Shown here: positions 7,961 to 16,772 of the stretch, piece after piece | Position numbering within the stretch: the stretch's first letter is position 1 | How the letters are laid out: each line of letters opens with the position of its first letter | Origin: Desulfosarcina sp. BuS5 | Lineage (GTDB): Bacteria; Desulfobacterota; Desulfobacteria; Desulfobacterales; BuS5 | Assembly (NCBI RefSeq): GCF_028752835.1 | Contig: NZ_CP087952.1 | Span: 787,041-851,040 of the forward strand | Length of the DNA: 64,000 nucleotides | Reading direction: 5' to 3' | Notes under the pieces: model-generated | What the model saw: the letters and a program-made list of their open reading frames with translations, nothing else | Databases searched by the model: none | Told to the model about the DNA's origin: nothing | Program-made: the position numbers and the translations under genes

Positions 7961-7987
7961 ACTCGGCGGCTGACCATGGCGTTAGCG
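7930..7987 (+). other. Short attC overlapping the end of the nuclease gene
   Basis: R'' GGCCAAC, then TTTGGTC-CAGCCGA pairing with TCGGCGGCTGACCA, then R' GTTAGCG. The nuclease stop (7958-7960) lies in its loop, so the attC encodes the protein's C-terminus. Confidence 0.78.
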
Positions 7988-8041
7988 CGGCCAAAGTAAT
8001 CGGGAGTATACCTGTGAGGAGTAGACAATCGAGGAGAGCAA

Positions 8042-8386
8042 ATGGGCGCAGACTACCTGGAACAAATTAGAAAAGAGATAGCGTACATCAAGCCATACGA
8101 GAACCAGGATTTTGAGTGGTACAACAAAGGAATGACGTTGCTGAGGAACGCAAAGCTAGAAGCAGCCGAGCTGAAGTTCAAAGAGTTGGTGATGTCGCAG
8201 CCTAAACACCATAATGGGTATCACGGTCTGGCGCTCACCTATCAGAAGATGGGACGCAAGGATGAATCCGTGTTTTTTATGGAGGAAGCGATTGCCAGAG
8301 CCAAGTCGTTCGTGGACGAAGGCACAATGGATCAGGAAGCTCTGGATTGGTTAGAGCAGGACCTTGGGCAGATCCAGCAGATGTAG
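8042..8386 (+). CDS. Small TPR-like protein
   Basis: 114 aa, GAGGAGAGCAA before the ATG. Residues ~25-95 have two tetratricopeptide-like helix pairs (WYNKGMTLLRNAKLEAAELK, then HHNGYHGLALTYQKMGRKDE). It is probably a protein-protein interaction module; no catalytic residues are seen. It is a single-gene cassette. Confidence 0.68.
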   Translation: MGADYLEQIRKEIAYIKPYENQDFEWYNKGMTLLRNAKLEAAELKFKELVMSQPKHHNGYHGLALTYQKMGRKDESVFFMEEAIARAKSFVDEGTMDQEALDWLEQDLGQIQQM

Positions 8387-8900
8387 GAGCGTCAATCAAT
8401 TGGACGTGGCGGAGTCTGTAGCGATCAGTGAGTGCGACAAACGAAGCCGTTTGACAGTTTAGGAGGTATGCTTCGTCCCTGCCTGGGAGAGAGGGAAACT
8501 TGCAGTGGTTCGGGAGGGGTTTCGTGAGAGCCGCAAAAGACATCCTTCGCGGACTACGGATGCCTTTTGCTAGTCTCAGGCGGGGAGAGGTGGTAATCGA
8601 CGCTCGGCGAAAGCTACTGATGGTAGAAGTGGTGAGTTGGAATGGGGAGTTAGCGTGCTCGCATGGTGAAAGCGCAAAAGCTATCCTTCGGGGCAGTCGA
8701 AGGAACACACGCGAATCAGACCGTCGGCGGGGCGAAGGTGAAACGCGAGCGAGGAGCGGATAACTTTTGCTTGTTTCGTGAGCGAAAGTATGTTGGTGAA
8801 GCAATCAGTTGAAGCGGGAAGCGGATTTGTCGACAGGTCGAGAGAACGTGGAGGGGAATGCGCCTTGGGAGCGGGTTCGTTGGGCAAAAGTAAAGGGCCG
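8387..8900 (+). other. GC-rich, hairpin-rich stretch without a convincing gene
   Basis: About 500 bp between the TPR gene and the next attC. Base composition is clearly higher in GC than its neighbours. There are several local inverted repeats (for example GCAAAAGACATCC with GGATGCCTTTTGC near 8535-8570). ORFs exist in several frames but without a ribosome site or recognisable protein. It could be a structured RNA, a decayed gene, or foreign DNA trapped in the cassette. Confidence 0.35.
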
Positions 8901-9024
8901 CGCTAACAACGCGTTGCAGCCGACTTGGCTAATCGGCGCGCTTTTCGAGTTTCCTCACCCGCATTGGGGTCGGTTTGCAGGCGGATGTGCTCGCGCCGAA
9001 CCCGCCAAGCGGCTGAACGCAACC
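8901..9024 (+). other. attC site capped by a 201-bp element
   Basis: R'' CGCTAAC at 8901; GCAGCCGACTTGGC pairs with GCCAAGCGGCTGAACGC. The R' that should follow at 9025 is displaced by element copy 3 and appears as GTTATGT at 9226. Confidence 0.75.
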
Positions 9025-9225
9025 GATAAGTTGACCGTGAGCTCCGCTACGCTACGCACACGGTCAACTTATCGCCGGCTGTCGAGTTCCTCGAACGTCC
9101 TTGACAGGTTCCGCTCACGCTCCACCTATCAAGGGCGTTCGAGCCGACTGCGATTCTCGACACTGAATGAAAAAAAACCGCCTTTTTCATTCAGTGCCTG
9201 CGATTCTCGCGGCTCAACAGCCGGC
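9025..9225 (+). repeat. 201-bp multi-hairpin element, copy 3
   Basis: Same sequence as copy 1; preceded by ...GAACGCAACC of the attC at 8901 and followed directly by GTTATGT. Confidence 0.95.
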
Positions 9226-9247
9226 GTTATGTGCAAGGGAGGAATAA

Positions 9248-9484
9248 ATGGCGTTTGCACTGTGGCGGAAACAGATTAAGTGCCCAAATTGTCAATACGA
9301 AGGAAAGGCTCAAATTAAGGGCTCAGGATGTGGTCTTTGGCTCGTCTTTTTGGTCCTATTCTCTATTTCTTTCTTGTTCTGGCCGCTGTTTATCGTGGCC
9401 GGTATCATGTTTCTATGGTTGTTGCTAAAGCCAGCCGATCAGATTTGTCCAAAGTGCAAATACGTAAATCCAATACCAAAATAA
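9248..9484 (+). CDS. Small membrane protein with paired CxxC knuckles
   Basis: 78 aa, start preceded by AAGGGAGGAATAA. CPNC (residues 13-16) and CPKC (residues 68-71) flank a ~30-residue hydrophobic segment (GLWLVFLVLFSISFLFWPLF). This is a LITAF-like arrangement: a zinc ribbon brought together by a membrane hairpin. Function unknown. It shares a cassette with the exported protein at 9528. Confidence 0.7.
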   Translation: MAFALWRKQIKCPNCQYEGKAQIKGSGCGLWLVFLVLFSISFLFWPLFIVAGIMFLWLLLKPADQICPKCKYVNPIPK

Positions 9485-9527
9485 TAGACTCCAAATCTTA
9501 TGTGTAAAACTACCAAGGAGGTTGATC

Positions 9528-9845
9528 ATGAAATATAATAAGGCCCTGTTTCCAATTGCGTTCTTAATGTTCATCAGTCTTTTTGCAAATTCTGTATTTT
9601 GCTCAGAAATTAGTGGGTGGGTAAAGAGCGAAACGTGCTGGGTTGTCAAAGAACCAAGTAAAGACGCAAAAATTATTGGCATTATTTTGAAGAAAGCTGC
9701 GGTAACAGTTGAAGATGTTGGTAACGGTTGGGCGAAGATCATTTTTGCGCCAGTCAGAGACCCCCAAACTGGAAAATATATTGACTGCACGGAATGCTAC
9801 ATTCAGAGGAGTAACGTGACAACCGTTGTTCCAGGGAGATGGTAA
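9528..9845 (+). CDS. Exported SH3-like domain protein
   Basis: 105 aa from the ATG after AAGGAGG. The signal peptide covers residues ~1-26 (KYNKALFPIAFLMFISLFANSVFCSE). The mature part resembles a bacterial SH3-like fold (GWVKSETCWVVKEPSKDAKI, then VEDVGNGWAKIIF), with cysteines in TCWV and CTECYI. It is likely periplasmic; ligand unknown. It follows the zinc-ribbon membrane protein by ~43 bases. Confidence 0.7.
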   Translation: MKYNKALFPIAFLMFISLFANSVFCSEISGWVKSETCWVVKEPSKDAKIIGIILKKAAVTVEDVGNGWAKIIFAPVRDPQTGKYIDCTECYIQRSNVTTVVPGRW

Positions 9846-9892
9846 AATTTTACCGATGAAAACCTTGGCAACTTCTTGATATGATCTTTATC

Positions 9893-9966
9893 ACATAACA
9901 ACCGCATCAACTCGGACTGGCAATTCCGCTGCGCTCCATTGCCAGCCGGTTATGCGGGACGAACCC
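9893..9966 (+). other. attC site interrupted by the RIT element
   Basis: R'' ACATAAC; ACTCGGACTGGCAA pairs with TTGCCAGCCGGTTATGCGG around a TTCCGCTGCGCTCC tip. No R' follows; the next bases belong to the RIT end, so this element also entered at the 3' end of an attC. Confidence 0.7.
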
Positions 9967-10033
9967 CGCAGTTAAAGAATAGGTTAGGTAACATTGGGTT
10001 ACAGGCAATTTTTTAAAAAAAATTGGACTTTAT

Positions 10034-10894
10034 CTAAGAATTTTGGACAATAGCTATTGCTTTCTCAATTGTTCGTGTAATGTAAGCATCTTTTTTATGA
10101 ATGCCATTGTGGCTTTTCCAATTTGTTCTTTCTGTCAATAAACGGTTTCGGATATTACTTTGTGGATAGTTTCTCCTTGCAAGCGCAAGGGCATACGAAA
10201 AATCAGTTTTGGATTCATCACCTTTTTCATAATCGGAGCGAGAAATAAATTTATTAAGACACACTTCCCCCTTCAGGAGTTGAGGGGAAAGGGGAACTAT
10301 TCTATTTGTCCTGGCAGTGTGGCATGATTTGTATTGAGGAATATCTGCCTGATATTTCCAATCAATCCAGATAAGCTTAGCCATTGGATAGCCGTTTTTA
10401 GAATCCCTGTGTTTTTCTTTTCTATTCCGGAACCCGGGACACCTTCCCCATCGATTATTGGGATCTGCACCAGGATCATTGCAAAGTTTTTTAAGCCAGT
10501 GCCTCTTTTCATCAAGTGGCAAAGATCTATTTGAATGTATCCATACCTGATAATTTTCCGGTGAGGTTTCAACTGCCATCCTTCCTGGTTTCCAGGCGCC
10601 GTCACTATATTTATGATGAAGATGTATTGTTGTGATTGAAAGATCATCAACCATCATATAATAAGGAGAAATTGATAAAGCCGGCTGTAACAAAATATGC
10701 CTGCCATTGGCGTTTTCAGCTTTCAGATATGGAATATTTTTGTTGGAGGAAGATATAATCCATCGTCCTGAATTCAAATCCAGGACTGCTAATTGCCATT
10801 TTACACAAAAATAGCGATTCAATTTTTGAAAAATTGATTGCATGCGTACTCCTATGGTTTGGCTTACGACATTCGTATCCAGGTCTCTCGTCAA
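10034..10894 (-). CDS. RepB-like DNA primase domain protein
   Basis: Up to 286 aa; a start at the internal Met of MQSIFQKLNRYF is also possible. The acidic MMVDDLS motif, VETSPENYQVWIH and CPGFRNRKEKHRDSKNGYP follow the pattern of RepB-type archaeo-eukaryotic primase domains (the family has an LPGF.NRKPKY-like signature). It would synthesise primers for plasmid or element replication. It lies 48 bases after ritC on the same strand and is probably co-transcribed with the recombinase trio, as a fourth element gene. Confidence 0.75.
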   Translation of the reverse strand: MTRDLDTNVVSQTIGVRMQSIFQKLNRYFCVKWQLAVLDLNSGRWIISSSNKNIPYLKAENANGRHILLQPALSISPYYMMVDDLSITTIHLHHKYSDGAWKPGRMAVETSPENYQVWIHSNRSLPLDEKRHWLKKLCNDPGADPNNRWGRCPGFRNRKEKHRDSKNGYPMAKLIWIDWKYQADIPQYKSCHTARTNRIVPLSPQLLKGEVCLNKFISRSDYEKGDESKTDFSYALALARRNYPQSNIRNRLLTERTNWKSHNGIHKKDAYITRTIEKAIAIVQNS

Positions 10895-11744
10895 GACAAC
10901 AGAGATAATTCAATAAAATTGACCATATGCATCTTTTAAACTTCAGGAATCCCGGGCTTGATGAATCCTTAATGCAAAGATATTACTATTAATAAGGTCA
11001 TTCAGGATTTCAGAGGCAATATGTTCGTTCACCGCTTTTTTTAAAAGTTTCATGGATGGATGAAGGTAAATTTCAGTGCTTTTTGTAGAAGCATGTCCCA
11101 TGATTGCTTTTAGCACAAAAATATCTTGTTTTCCTTCAATGGCATGAGTCGCAAATGCATGTCTCAAACTATGGGGTGTCACCTTGTCAATTGAGAAAGG
11201 GCCGGCTTTCGCAACAATTTTTTTCAAATTATCCTGAGCAGTTCTGGAGGAAAGCCTGTTTCCTTTTTTGGAAACGAACAGAGCCTGGAGTGTATCAGCA
11301 TTGTTAAGCTGGGTGCGGCAAACCAACCATTTGTTTATTATATCAAGAAGATTTCCGGTAAGCGGCAGTTTCCTTTCCTTGCGGCCTTTTCCATGGATAC
11401 AGACTACGTCATTGTCAAAATCGATATCCTCAATATCTATGCTCAAAGCTTCACCAATGCGAAGCCCCAGGCTGTAAAGCATTGTGTAGAGAGTTAAATC
11501 CCTAAAACCCAAAACACTGTTATGATCAATGGTATTCAATAGCTTAATAACTTCTGTCAGCGGTAACTTAAAAATGCCATAAAACTGGCGGTTTAAAAAT
11601 GTATTTTTCTTTCGTGTGATTTTCTTCCAATCCATTCATTATTTTCAAACTATTCTTCCATCTTCTTCCTTGTATTTTTTTCATATTTCCCATTTCTGAA
11701 TTTCAAAATTATTCATATTGTCACCGTAAGGGGGTGCTTTGTGA

Positions 11745-12314
11745 ATGAAATCCATAAAACAAACTAAATGTTGTCATTGCGGCAAGTTGTTCATACCCGA
11801 TGCTCGCAATAGAAGTCGGCAGAAGCACTGTTTTAATCCTGCGTGTCGAAAAGCCAGTAAGGTTGCAAGTCAGAAGAAATGGCTGAGTAAACCTGAGAAT
11901 CAAAATTATTTTAGCGGGCCGGAGAATGTCCAGCGGGTTCAGGAGTGGCGAAAAAGAAATCCGGGGTACTGGCGGCGATCAGCAAAAAAACGGGATGCGT
12001 TACAAGATTCCTTAACGGCTCAACCATCTGAAAACAAAGACGATAATCCTCAAAACACAGGCTTTGCGTTACAAGATGCCTTAATAATGCAACCTGCTGT
12101 TTTGCTTGGCTTAATAGCCAATATTACCGGAAATGCGTTACAAGATGACATTGTAAATACCCTCCGTGGTTTGCAACAATTGGGGGCGGATATTTTAAAG
12201 AATTCACCCCAAACCAAAGGAGGAAATCATGATTGTCAAAACACCGATTTTATCACAACGGGTACGTCAGGTACCCAAAAGCTTCAGTTGGATAGATCAC
12301 CGCCTGGTCAGTGA
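11745..12314 (+). CDS. IS21 accessory protein with N-terminal zinc-binding motif
   Basis: 189 aa. The N-terminus has CCHCGKLFIPD and KHCFNPACRKASK, a likely zinc site, followed by a basic segment (QEWRKRNPGYWRRSAKKRD). The middle carries three ALQD repeats (residues ~85, 108, 132), each encoded by a repeated GCGTTACAAGAT. The last 28 codons overlap the next ORF. Function unknown; by context an accessory to transposition or its control. Confidence 0.6.
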   Translation: MKSIKQTKCCHCGKLFIPDARNRSRQKHCFNPACRKASKVASQKKWLSKPENQNYFSGPENVQRVQEWRKRNPGYWRRSAKKRDALQDSLTAQPSENKDDNPQNTGFALQDALIMQPAVLLGLIANITGNALQDDIVNTLRGLQQLGADILKNSPQTKGGNHDCQNTDFITTGTSGTQKLQLDRSPPGQ

Positions 12315-12612
12315 TTGTTATATAAATAAATGCAGCCACGCGGCCGCGGCCTTGTATCTGTTTTTGGTTTGCGTCGGCGATCGCCGGGGACTCAGCTATT
12401 ACAGCGATAAATCGATTGCCGAAAAGTTGAAAATGGACGCCGGACTTTTGGAAAAAGCCCGTTCAGAACTGATTCGCAGCGATCTGCTGGCCTGGCGGAG
12501 TCCTATATATCAGGTGCTCTCTATGGAGTCGGCAACCGTTAAGAAACGATCTTCACAGGGTGTAATGCGTTTGAGCGATATTTTCAAACAAGCAAGGGAG
12601 GGCAGCCCATGA
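12229..12612 (+). CDS. IS21 accessory protein, helix-turn-helix-like
   Basis: 127 aa with AAAGGAGGAAATC directly before the ATG. Residues ~40-85 (AAALYLFLVCVGDRRGLSYY, then SDKSIAEKLKMDAGLLEKAR) look like a winged-helix/replication-initiator style DNA-binding segment. Its stop overlaps the istA start (ATGA), so it is translationally coupled to the transposase. Role inferred from context only. Confidence 0.6.
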   Translation: MIVKTPILSQRVRQVPKSFSWIDHRLVSDCYINKCSHAAAALYLFLVCVGDRRGLSYYSDKSIAEKLKMDAGLLEKARSELIRSDLLAWRSPIYQVLSMESATVKKRSSQGVMRLSDIFKQAREGSP

Positions 12613-14102
12613 TTGACTATGAAACTTATGTGCGTATCCGCAACCATCTGGAAAAAGACGGTCTCAACTACAGTCAGATTGCCGAATGCTTGTCCCTGGA
12701 TCATAGGACGGTAGCCAGATGGGCCAACCAGAAATGCTATCAGCAGCGTAAGCTCGGAAAACGGGCCAGCAAGCTGGATCCTTTTAAAAAAGAGATTGTG
12801 CGTATGCTGAACAAGCATCCTTATACCGCCGTCCAGATTTATCAACACCTCAGAGAAGAGGGCTTTGACGGCGGCTATACCATCGTAAAGGATTATGTCA
12901 GCCGGGTGCGGCCCAAAAAAACAAAAGCCTACCTGAAACTATACTTTGCGCCCGGTGAATGCGCACAGGTGGATTGGGGTTCTTATGGTTCCGTCCCAGT
13001 CGGTTCCACTACCCGGCGATTGAGCTTTTTTGTGATGGTATTGTGCAACAGCAGGATGATTTATGTGGAATTTACCGTCTCGCAAACCATGGAGCATTTT
13101 TTAGCCTGCCAGCAGCATGCCTTTTGTTTTTTCGGAGGAGTACCCCAAAAAGTCATGGTGGATAATTTAAAATCGGCAGTATTGAAACGCGCCATCGGCC
13201 AGGCACCGATATTTAATCCCCGGTATCTTGATTTTGCCAACCATTACGGTTTTACGATTGTTCCCTGCGGTATACGCAAAGGCAATGAAAAAGGCCGGGT
13301 GGAAAGCGGGGTTGGGTATGTCAAAAAGAACCTTTTATCCGGCCTGGATATCCCGGATTTCAAGGTAATGAAACCAATCGCCGAACATTGGCTGGAGACC
13401 GTGGCCAATGTCCGTGTTCATCGCGAGACAGGGAAAAAGCCGGTTGATCTGTTTGAACAAGAAAAAGCCAGTCTGCAGCCGTTGCCGGTGGAAGCCTATG
13501 ATGTGGCTGTCATCAATCAGGTTAGGGCGTCCCGGCAGTTCAGGGTGACTGTGGATACCAACCGTTACAGCGTCCCGGCTCAACTATCAGGTGTAGGTGT
13601 TACTGTAAGGCAGTATCCCGACCGGATATGTATTTATCATGAGGGTAATCTTGTTGCCCGTCATGTCAGGAGTTATGACCGTCGTCAGGACTTTGAGCTC
13701 CCGGACCACCCCAAAGAACTGCTGGCTCAGCGTAGAAAAGCGCGGGATCAAAAACTCTTAATGCGGTTTTTAGTTTTGTCCGACAAGGCCGAGGCCTATT
13801 ACCAACAACTTAACGAGCGGCGGCTCAATACGCTCCACCATATCCGTCAGATCGTGGCCTTAAGCGAGATATATCCGCTCGAACAAGTTCAACGTGCCAT
13901 TGACGACGCTTTTATCTTCCAGGCCTTTTCTTGTGAATATATCGCCAACCTGCTTGAACACCGTACCCGCCCTGCCCGGGAATCAGGGGCGCTGCATGTG
14001 ACCCGCCGCAGCGATCTTTTGGATCTTACAATAGCCCAGCCTAACCTGGGTATTTACGATTATTCAATTATGGAGGATGAAGATGACAACAAGGGAAACT
14101 GA
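12609..14102 (+). CDS. istA: IS21-family transposase IstA
   Basis: 497 aa. N-terminal HTH (LNYSQIAECLSLDHRTVARW), then the rve-type DDE core: AQVDWGS (first Asp), FFGGVPQKVMVDNLKSAV (second Asp) and RKGNEKGRVESGVGYVKKN (Glu). The C-terminal region is typical of IstA (RQFRVTVDTNRYSVP). It catalyses strand transfer with IstB. Confidence 0.96.
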   Translation: MIDYETYVRIRNHLEKDGLNYSQIAECLSLDHRTVARWANQKCYQQRKLGKRASKLDPFKKEIVRMLNKHPYTAVQIYQHLREEGFDGGYTIVKDYVSRVRPKKTKAYLKLYFAPGECAQVDWGSYGSVPVGSTTRRLSFFVMVLCNSRMIYVEFTVSQTMEHFLACQQHAFCFFGGVPQKVMVDNLKSAVLKRAIGQAPIFNPRYLDFANHYGFTIVPCGIRKGNEKGRVESGVGYVKKNLLSGLDIPDFKVMKPIAEHWLETVANVRVHRETGKKPVDLFEQEKASLQPLPVEAYDVAVINQVRASRQFRVTVDTNRYSVPAQLSGVGVTVRQYPDRICIYHEGNLVARHVRSYDRRQDFELPDHPKELLAQRRKARDQKLLMRFLVLSDKAEAYYQQLNERRLNTLHHIRQIVALSEIYPLEQVQRAIDDAFIFQAFSCEYIANLLEHRTRPARESGALHVTRRSDLLDLTIAQPNLGIYDYSIMEDEDDNKGN

Positions 14103-14832
14103 TATCACAAAACAGCTTTCTTACCTGAAACTGCCATATATCCGAGAAAACCATGCCACCTGTGCTCAAACCGCTGCACAAAAGCAATGGACACATCTGC
14201 ATTACCTGGCCGAATTGGTCCGGGGAGAAGCGGATATGCGAAGAGATCGCACCATCCAGCGCCGTATCCGATCAGCCCGGTTTTCGGTTATTAAAACCCT
14301 GGATCAGTTTAACTGGTCCTGGCCAAAAACAATCAACCGGGCACAGGTGCAGAACCTCTTTCATCTGAAATTTATCGAGGATAAAAGCAATGTGGTGTTC
14401 ATCGGCGGTGTCGGCCTGGGGAAAACCCATTTAGCCACGGCTCTGGGCTATCAGGCCTGCCTGAAAGGGCATACCGTACTTTTTATCTCCGCAATCGAAA
14501 CCATCAATAACCTTTATTCCGCCCAGCAGGCCGACCGCTTAAAACAGGAGTTAAAAAAATATCTCAAACCGGCTCTCTTGATACTGGATGAATTAGGCTA
14601 CCTGCCCATTGACAAAATCGGCGCTGACCTGCTCTTCCAGGTTATAAGCCAGCGCTATGAACAAGGTGCCATTATTATAACCACCAATCGCGTTTTTAAA
14701 GATTGGCCGCAAATATTTAACAACGACAACATGCTTACTTCTGCCCTGCTGGACCGGCTGCTGCACCACATCGAAGCAGCAGTGGTGGTGGAAGGAAAAA
14801 GTTACAGGATGAAGGATGTGGTAAAAGAATAA
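14077..14832 (+). CDS. istB: IS21 helper ATPase IstB
   Basis: 251 aa, DnaC-like AAA+ ATPase. Walker A GGVGLGKTH, Walker B LLILDELGYLP, sensor region IIITTNRVFKDW. It overlaps the end of istA by 26 bases in a different frame, the usual istAB arrangement. Confidence 0.96.
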   Translation: MKMTTRETDITKQLSYLKLPYIRENHATCAQTAAQKQWTHLHYLAELVRGEADMRRDRTIQRRIRSARFSVIKTLDQFNWSWPKTINRAQVQNLFHLKFIEDKSNVVFIGGVGLGKTHLATALGYQACLKGHTVLFISAIETINNLYSAQQADRLKQELKKYLKPALLILDELGYLPIDKIGADLLFQVISQRYEQGAIIITTNRVFKDWPQIFNNDNMLTSALLDRLLHHIEAAVVVEGKSYRMKDVVKE

Positions 14833-15327
14833 ACGCTTGCGGTTCACCGGGGAAAAAGCCGGTGAACCGCATTTTTTTCTATACATTTTTAAAACGGCGC
14901 TTTGGGTACATTTTTACACCGCCGCTAACAACTTCATCCGGTGTCAGGGCTTCCACGGGTCCGGTGTAGGGTTCCCTTGCCCGTGGCAGGCTTTCAATGG
15001 GAAAAATATCAGCGCCTTTTACCTGGGTAAAACGCAGATATTTAACATAGCTTCTGATGGAGGATTCTTTACGATTGATGGAACCGGCATTATTATCCCG
15101 TTCAACCCGTAACCATCCTATAAATTTTAACGTCTCCTCCCCTGTAATCATTTCAATGTTTTGAGAATGGAGATAATTTGAAAATAAATTGAGATCACGT
15201 TTATTAGCTTCAACACCCGAAGGTTGATGGTTCAAAACATCAACACGCAGTACGTGATATTCTATAGTGGACCCCAAAAATGCGACAATATGTTAAGGTG
15301 TAATTCTAAACAAACAGGAGGAAGCAA

Positions 15328-15615
15328 ATGAAAAAGAGAAAGAATTATACCAAAGACTTTAAGGCTCGGGTTGCGCTGGATGCCATAAAAGGCCAGAAGA
15401 CAATAAATGAACTGGCAACTGAATATGGAGTCCATAGCAATCAAATCGGCCAGTGGAAGAAAAAATTGATTACTGAATCAACAGAAATTTTTTCGCAAAA
15501 CAGGGGTCGTGATGCAAAGGCCTATGAGGCTGAAAAAGATCGTCTATACCAACAGATCGGAAAGCTTCAAGTTGAAGTGGACTGGCTAAAAAAAACAATT
15601 GGATACAGAAGATGA
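15328..15615 (+). CDS. IS3-family OrfA (HTH)
   Basis: 95 aa; basic HTH_8 domain (KKRKNYTKDFKARVALDAIK, then INELATEYGVHSNQIGQWKK) and a C-terminal leucine zipper (KLQVEVDWLKKTIG). It overlaps OrfB by ATGA; binds the IS ends. Confidence 0.93.
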   Translation: MKKRKNYTKDFKARVALDAIKGQKTINELATEYGVHSNQIGQWKKKLITESTEIFSQNRGRDAKAYEAEKDRLYQQIGKLQVEVDWLKKTIGYRR

Positions 15616-16475
15616 GCCTGTCTGAAAAGCGAAGCTGTATAGAGCCTGGTCATTCCCGCTTAAGCATTGCTCGTCAATGTAAATTATTGGGGCTGCACCG
15701 TTCCGGTTATTATCGGCAAAATAATTATCCTGTTAAAGAAAGTAATGAAAATCTGGAATTGATGCGTCTGATTGATGAAGAATATACGCGCCACCCCTTT
15801 TACGGAAGCCGAAAGATACGTGATTATTTAGGGCGCTGCGGTTACAAAATCAATCGTAAACGGATACAGCGCCTGATGCGCATAATGGGAATCCAGTCCA
15901 TAGCGCCTAAACCTGATACGAGTGCTCCTCGCAAAGAGCACAAAATATACCCCTACCTGCTGAAGGGAATGAAAATAACGAAACCGGATCAGGTCTGGTG
16001 TTCGGATATTACCTATATTCGTATGCCTGGCGGTTTTGTTTATCTGACGGCTGTTATGGACTGGCACAGCCGCTATGTACTTTCCTGGGAAGTGTCAACA
16101 ACGATGGATGACGTTTTCTGCGTAAACGCATTGCAGAGCGCCATCCGACGTTTTGGCAAACCGGATATTTTCAATACCGATCAGGGTTCCCAATACACCG
16201 GCAATGACTTTACCGGCGTGTTAAAACAGCATCAAATCCGGATTAGCATGGATGGCAAGGGGCGTTGTATGGATAATATCTTCATAGAGCGTTTATGGCG
16301 TTCTGTAAAATATGAAGAAATATACATCAAGGAATATTCGAATGTCAAAGATCTAATAAATGCATTGAAGCAATATTTTGAATTTTATAATTTTGAACGG
16401 CCTCATCAATCGCTGAATAGAAACACTCCCGCAGAGATATATTTTGGTGAATTAGCCATTCAGCGTGCGGCATAA
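15612..16475 (+). CDS. IS3-family OrfB transposase (DDE)
   Basis: 287 aa. The HTH_21 segment (RHPFYGSRKIRDYLGR) is followed by the rve core: VWCSDITYIRM (first D), IFNTDQGSQYTGNDF (second D) and DNIFIERLWRSVKYEEIY (E), with seven residues to the following K. Intact. Confidence 0.95.
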   Translation: MSLSEKRSCIEPGHSRLSIARQCKLLGLHRSGYYRQNNYPVKESNENLELMRLIDEEYTRHPFYGSRKIRDYLGRCGYKINRKRIQRLMRIMGIQSIAPKPDTSAPRKEHKIYPYLLKGMKITKPDQVWCSDITYIRMPGGFVYLTAVMDWHSRYVLSWEVSTTMDDVFCVNALQSAIRRFGKPDIFNTDQGSQYTGNDFTGVLKQHQIRISMDGKGRCMDNIFIERLWRSVKYEEIYIKEYSNVKDLINALKQYFEFYNFERPHQSLNRNTPAEIYFGELAIQRAA

Positions 16476-16728
16476 GTTATGAACATATTAATATTGAATT
16501 TTAACAGTACGTTAACGATATATGGAAAAGTTATCAACATTTTATCAACAAGTTATGAACATTTTAAGCTGATATTATTATCTATTAAATCAACAAGTTA
16601 AATTACTTATGAACATTTTTATGGCGCATATAAACATATTTCATTTTTTTGTTTATTTTTTTGTTGATATCAATAATGGCACACCTTAACAAAACATAAA
16701 ATCTGTCCTTGACTTGGGGTCCACTTTA
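16476..16728. repeat. AT-rich 3' tail of the IS3 with iterated TTATGAACATTT motifs
   Basis: At least four variants of AAGTTATGAACATTT or its relatives occur in 250 bp. The same kind of tail, inverted, is found in the other IS3 type at 27510-27690 and 36590-36770. No gene is seen. The repeats may bind transposase or regulate expression. Confidence 0.5.
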
Positions 16729-16772
16729 TTCTTCCATGTAATGATCAAAGTCGGATACCGCGATATATGCGC

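Larger units (their letters stand above)
11555..14930 (+). mobile_element. IS21-family element with two accessory genes
   Basis: 3376 bp, ends TGTCAGCGG and CCGCTAACA (imperfect inverted repeats with internal TTAAAAATG repeats). It is flanked by the 5-bp duplication ACTTC at 11550-11554 and 14931-14935. It carries two small accessory ORFs upstream of istA-istB, all co-directional and overlapping. It interrupts ritC. Confidence 0.9.
15263..16728 (+). mobile_element. IS3-family element (copy in ritC)
   Basis: 1466 bp. Ends TATAGTGGACCCCA and, inverted, TAAAGTGGACCCCA; 3-bp duplication TTC at 15260-15262 and 16729-16731. Carries orfA and orfB, followed by ~250 bp of AT-rich DNA with repeated AAGTTATGAACATTT-like motifs (16476-16728). 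Confidence 0.9.

Noticed and set aside
8500-8763. 87-codon frame in the GC-rich gap
   Set aside because: No ribosome site, Arg/Ser-rich composition typical of non-coding GC-rich DNA, and competing frames of similar length on both strands.
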